A stretch of 6,565 bases of DNA, taken from positions 1 through 6,565 of the forward strand of contig CAIZGQ010000387.1 of the NCBI GenBank assembly GCA_903932565.1. Direction: 5' to 3'. The position numbers were made by a program, and so were the translations under genes. Of this stretch, positions 5,164-6,565 are shown one piece after another. Numbering within the stretch: position 1 is the stretch's first letter; every line of letters begins with the position of its first letter. The notes under the pieces are model-generated. The model was given only the letters and a program-made list of their open reading frames with translations. It was not told where the DNA came from and did no database searches. The stretch comes from an uncultured Hyphomicrobiales bacterium (lineage in GTDB: Bacteria; Pseudomonadota; Alphaproteobacteria; Rhizobiales; Beijerinckiaceae).

Positions 5164-5799
5164 ATGACCTATCTCGATCTTGAGGCCTTGGAGCGCACGC
5201 CGCTGCTGCAGGAGCCTTATGAGCACATCATGGTGCCCAACTTCATCCCGCCTGCGGCATTCCCCTCTGTTGTCAAAGACTTTCCCAAAGTGCCAGGCCC
5301 CGGCTCGCACCCGCCCGCTGAACTCGATATCGGCGGTGCCTTTGGCGGTCTGATGAACGAGATGATGGGGCCCGCGTTCAAACGCGCCATCGAAGCGAAG
5401 TTCGACATCGACCTCACGGGCCGCCCAGCCATGTACACGGTGCGCGGTTTTGTCTCCGAGCATGACGGCGACATCCACACAGATTCCCGCACCAAGATCA
5501 TCACGGTGCTTTTGTACATGAATGAGGGCTGGGAATCAGACGGCGGCCGTCTGCGCATTCTGCGGTCGCAAAATCTTGAGGATTACAGCTCGGAAGTCTC
5601 GCCCAATGGCGGGACCCTACTGGTCTTCAAGCGCTCGGACACGTCCTGGCACGGCCACCACCGCCACGCGGGTCCCCGCCGCGCCATCCACTTGAACAGG
5701 GTGACAGGCGCTGATGTTGTTCGGCGCGAACAAAATCGCCATCGCCTGTCGACGCGGATCAAAAAGATCACCGGCGTGTTTAAAAAGCTGGCGGGTTGA
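5164..5799 (+). CDS. 2-oxoglutarate/Fe(II)-dependent oxygenase family protein
   Basis: This 211-residue protein belongs to the 2OG-Fe(II) oxygenase superfamily (prolyl-4-hydroxylase-like, probably the 2OG-FeII_Oxy_3 group). Such enzymes use iron, O2 and 2-oxoglutarate to hydroxylate or otherwise oxidise a substrate; the substrate here is unknown. The iron triad is visible as His105 and Asp107 (DIHTDSRTK) and a distal His163 (SWHGHH). Arg172 or Arg173 (GPRRAIHLN) probably binds the 2-oxoglutarate carboxylate. Other core motifs are TVRGF, TVLLYMNEGWESDGGRLRIL and NGGTLLVFKRSD. No signal peptide is seen, so it is probably cytosolic. ATG 5164 is chosen because family similarity begins at MTYLDLEAL and a TGGA lies nine bases upstream; a GTG at 5032 would add 44 unlikely residues. 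It is divergent from tolQ, convergent with ftsH, and may be under the CtrA-like boxes. The link to envelope biology is positional only. Confidence 0.88.
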   Translation: MTYLDLEALERTPLLQEPYEHIMVPNFIPPAAFPSVVKDFPKVPGPGSHPPAELDIGGAFGGLMNEMMGPAFKRAIEAKFDIDLTGRPAMYTVRGFVSEHDGDIHTDSRTKIITVLLYMNEGWESDGGRLRILRSQNLEDYSSEVSPNGGTLLVFKRSDTSWHGHHRHAGPRRAIHLNRVTGADVVRREQNRHRLSTRIKKITGVFKKLAG

Positions 5800-5830
5800 A
5801 ACGGGCCACTGTCTCTTGAAACAACCCACA

Positions 5831-5858
5831 AAAAAGCCCCGGAAAACCGGGGCTTTTT
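5831..5858. terminator. Bidirectional intrinsic terminator between the oxygenase gene and ftsH
   Basis: GCCCCGG (5836-5842), the loop AAAA and CCGGGGC (5847-5853) form a 7-bp GC stem. It is flanked by A-tract 5830-5835 and T-tract 5854-5858, which extend the pairing to 12 bp and give a U-run on both strands. It lies 31 bp after the oxygenase stop and 13 bp after the ftsH stop, so it should end transcription of both convergent genes. Confidence 0.93.
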
Positions 5859-5871
5859 CTTGATATTAGCT

Positions 5872-6565
5872 TTAAGCCTGGGGCTGCGGCTCAAGTCCGC
5901 CAGCGCCTTCGGGCCCCTGCTTGGGCCGCGCCTTGCCGGCAGACGGCACCGGCGAAGAGCGCGGCGGTGTGGGTGAATCGTCCCCCGTATCGCGGACCGG
6001 TGCGCGACCTTCCAGAAGGCCCATGATCTCATCGCCGGACAGGGTCTCATATTCGAGCAGACCCTGCGCCAGGATCTCAAGATCATTGCGCTTTTCCGTC
6101 AGGATGCGACGGGCTTCATTGAGGCCCATTTCCACAAGACGGCGCACTTCGGCATCGATCTTCTGCGAGGTCGATTCCGAAATGTTGTTCTGCTTGCCCA
6201 TGGAGTAGCCAAGGAACACCTCTTCCTGGTTCTCGCCATACATGACGGTGCCCAGCTCGTCCGAGAAGCCCCAACGGGTCACCATCGCGCGGGCCAATTT
6301 TGTGGCCTGCTCGATGTCCGACTGGGCGCCGGATGTCACCTTGTCCTTGCCGAAGATGATTTCTTCGGAAATGCGGCCACCCATCAGCACTGCGAGACGC
6401 GACGTCATCTGCTCGTAGCTCATGGACAGCTTGTCGCGCTCGGGCAACTGCATGACCATGCCCAGGGCACGTCCGCGCGGGATGATCGTTGCTTTGTGAA
6501 CCGGGTCGGTGGCCGGCACATTGAGCGCCACAAGAGCGTGGCCACCTTCGTGATAGGCCGTCAGC
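5872..6565 (-). CDS. ftsH: ATP-dependent zinc metalloprotease FtsH (C-terminal part)
   Basis: FtsH is a membrane-anchored AAA+ protease that degrades misfolded membrane proteins and short-lived regulators. Only the 3' portion is present; the frame stays open to the window edge, so the start lies outside. The most upstream codons read LTAYHEGGHALVALNVP, giving the zinc site HExxH as HEGGH (codons at 6538-6552). The third zinc ligand is the Asp in GAQSDIEQATKLAR (codon 6316-6318). Typical peptidase-domain sequence follows: DPVHKATIIPRGRALG, GGRISEEIIFG, MVTRWGFSDELG and EVFLGYS. After the HEGGH, the C-terminal length is close to that of E. coli FtsH. The tail is Pro/Gly/Ser-rich and ends GGLEPQPQA. 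It stops with TAA, 13 bp before the terminator. In many alphaproteobacteria the order is pal-ybgF-tilS-ftsH, so those genes may lie further right. Confidence 0.97.
   Translation of the reverse strand, partial: LTAYHEGGHALVALNVPATDPVHKATIIPRGRALGMVMQLPERDKLSMSYEQMTSRLAVLMGGRISEEIIFGKDKVTSGAQSDIEQATKLARAMVTRWGFSDELGTVMYGENQEEVFLGYSMGKQNNISESTSQKIDAEVRRLVEMGLNEARRILTEKRNDLEILAQGLLEYETLSGDEIMGLLEGRAPVRDTGDDSPTPPRSSPVPSAGKARPKQGPEGAGGLEPQPQA

Noticed and set aside
5583..6086. 167-codon minus-strand frame across the oxygenase end and the ftsH tail
   Set aside because: It runs through the bidirectional terminator and overlaps two well-supported genes in other frames; its sequence is Arg-rich and unlike any family.

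Overview
The window looks like chromosomal DNA of an alphaproteobacterium. The evidence is the high G+C of the core (about 62-73% in the 60-base stretches I counted), the alphaproteobacterial style of TolA and TolB, and two CtrA-type TTAA-N7-TTAG boxes in an intergenic region. I would not name a genus; a Rhizobiales- or Parvibaculales-like lineage is a guess.

Layout. Positions 1-311 hold no gene I can support and are AT-rich (about 39% G+C over 61-480 by hand count). An unrecognised plus-strand gene (312-815) begins inside this AT-rich tract. It is followed by a perfect 13-bp hairpin (829-857) and a 177-bp spacer. On the minus strand, read right to left, lies a compact tolQ-tolR-tolA-tolB operon (4731 to 993). 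It encodes the inner-membrane motor (TolQ, TolR), the periplasm-spanning TolA and the periplasmic beta-propeller TolB. These normally work with the outer-membrane lipoprotein Pal to use proton motive force for outer-membrane constriction and integrity. pal does not follow tolB here, and ybgC does not precede tolQ.

Positions 4732-5163 form a divergent control region of about 430 bp. It contains a 53-nt imperfect hairpin in the tolQ leader and, nearer the oxygenase side, tandem CtrA-like boxes interlaced with a palindrome. A plus-strand 2-oxoglutarate/Fe(II) oxygenase gene (5164-5799) follows. It converges on the 3' part of ftsH (minus strand, 5872 to beyond the window edge), which encodes a membrane AAA+ zinc metalloprotease. 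A strong bidirectional terminator (5831-5858) separates the two.

Most of the window is well-known cell-envelope machinery. The parts I cannot explain from known families are the AT-rich left flank with its orphan gene, and the regulatory architecture between tolQ and the oxygenase. I do not see convincing evidence of a new multi-gene system; the orphan gene is the best candidate for something undescribed.
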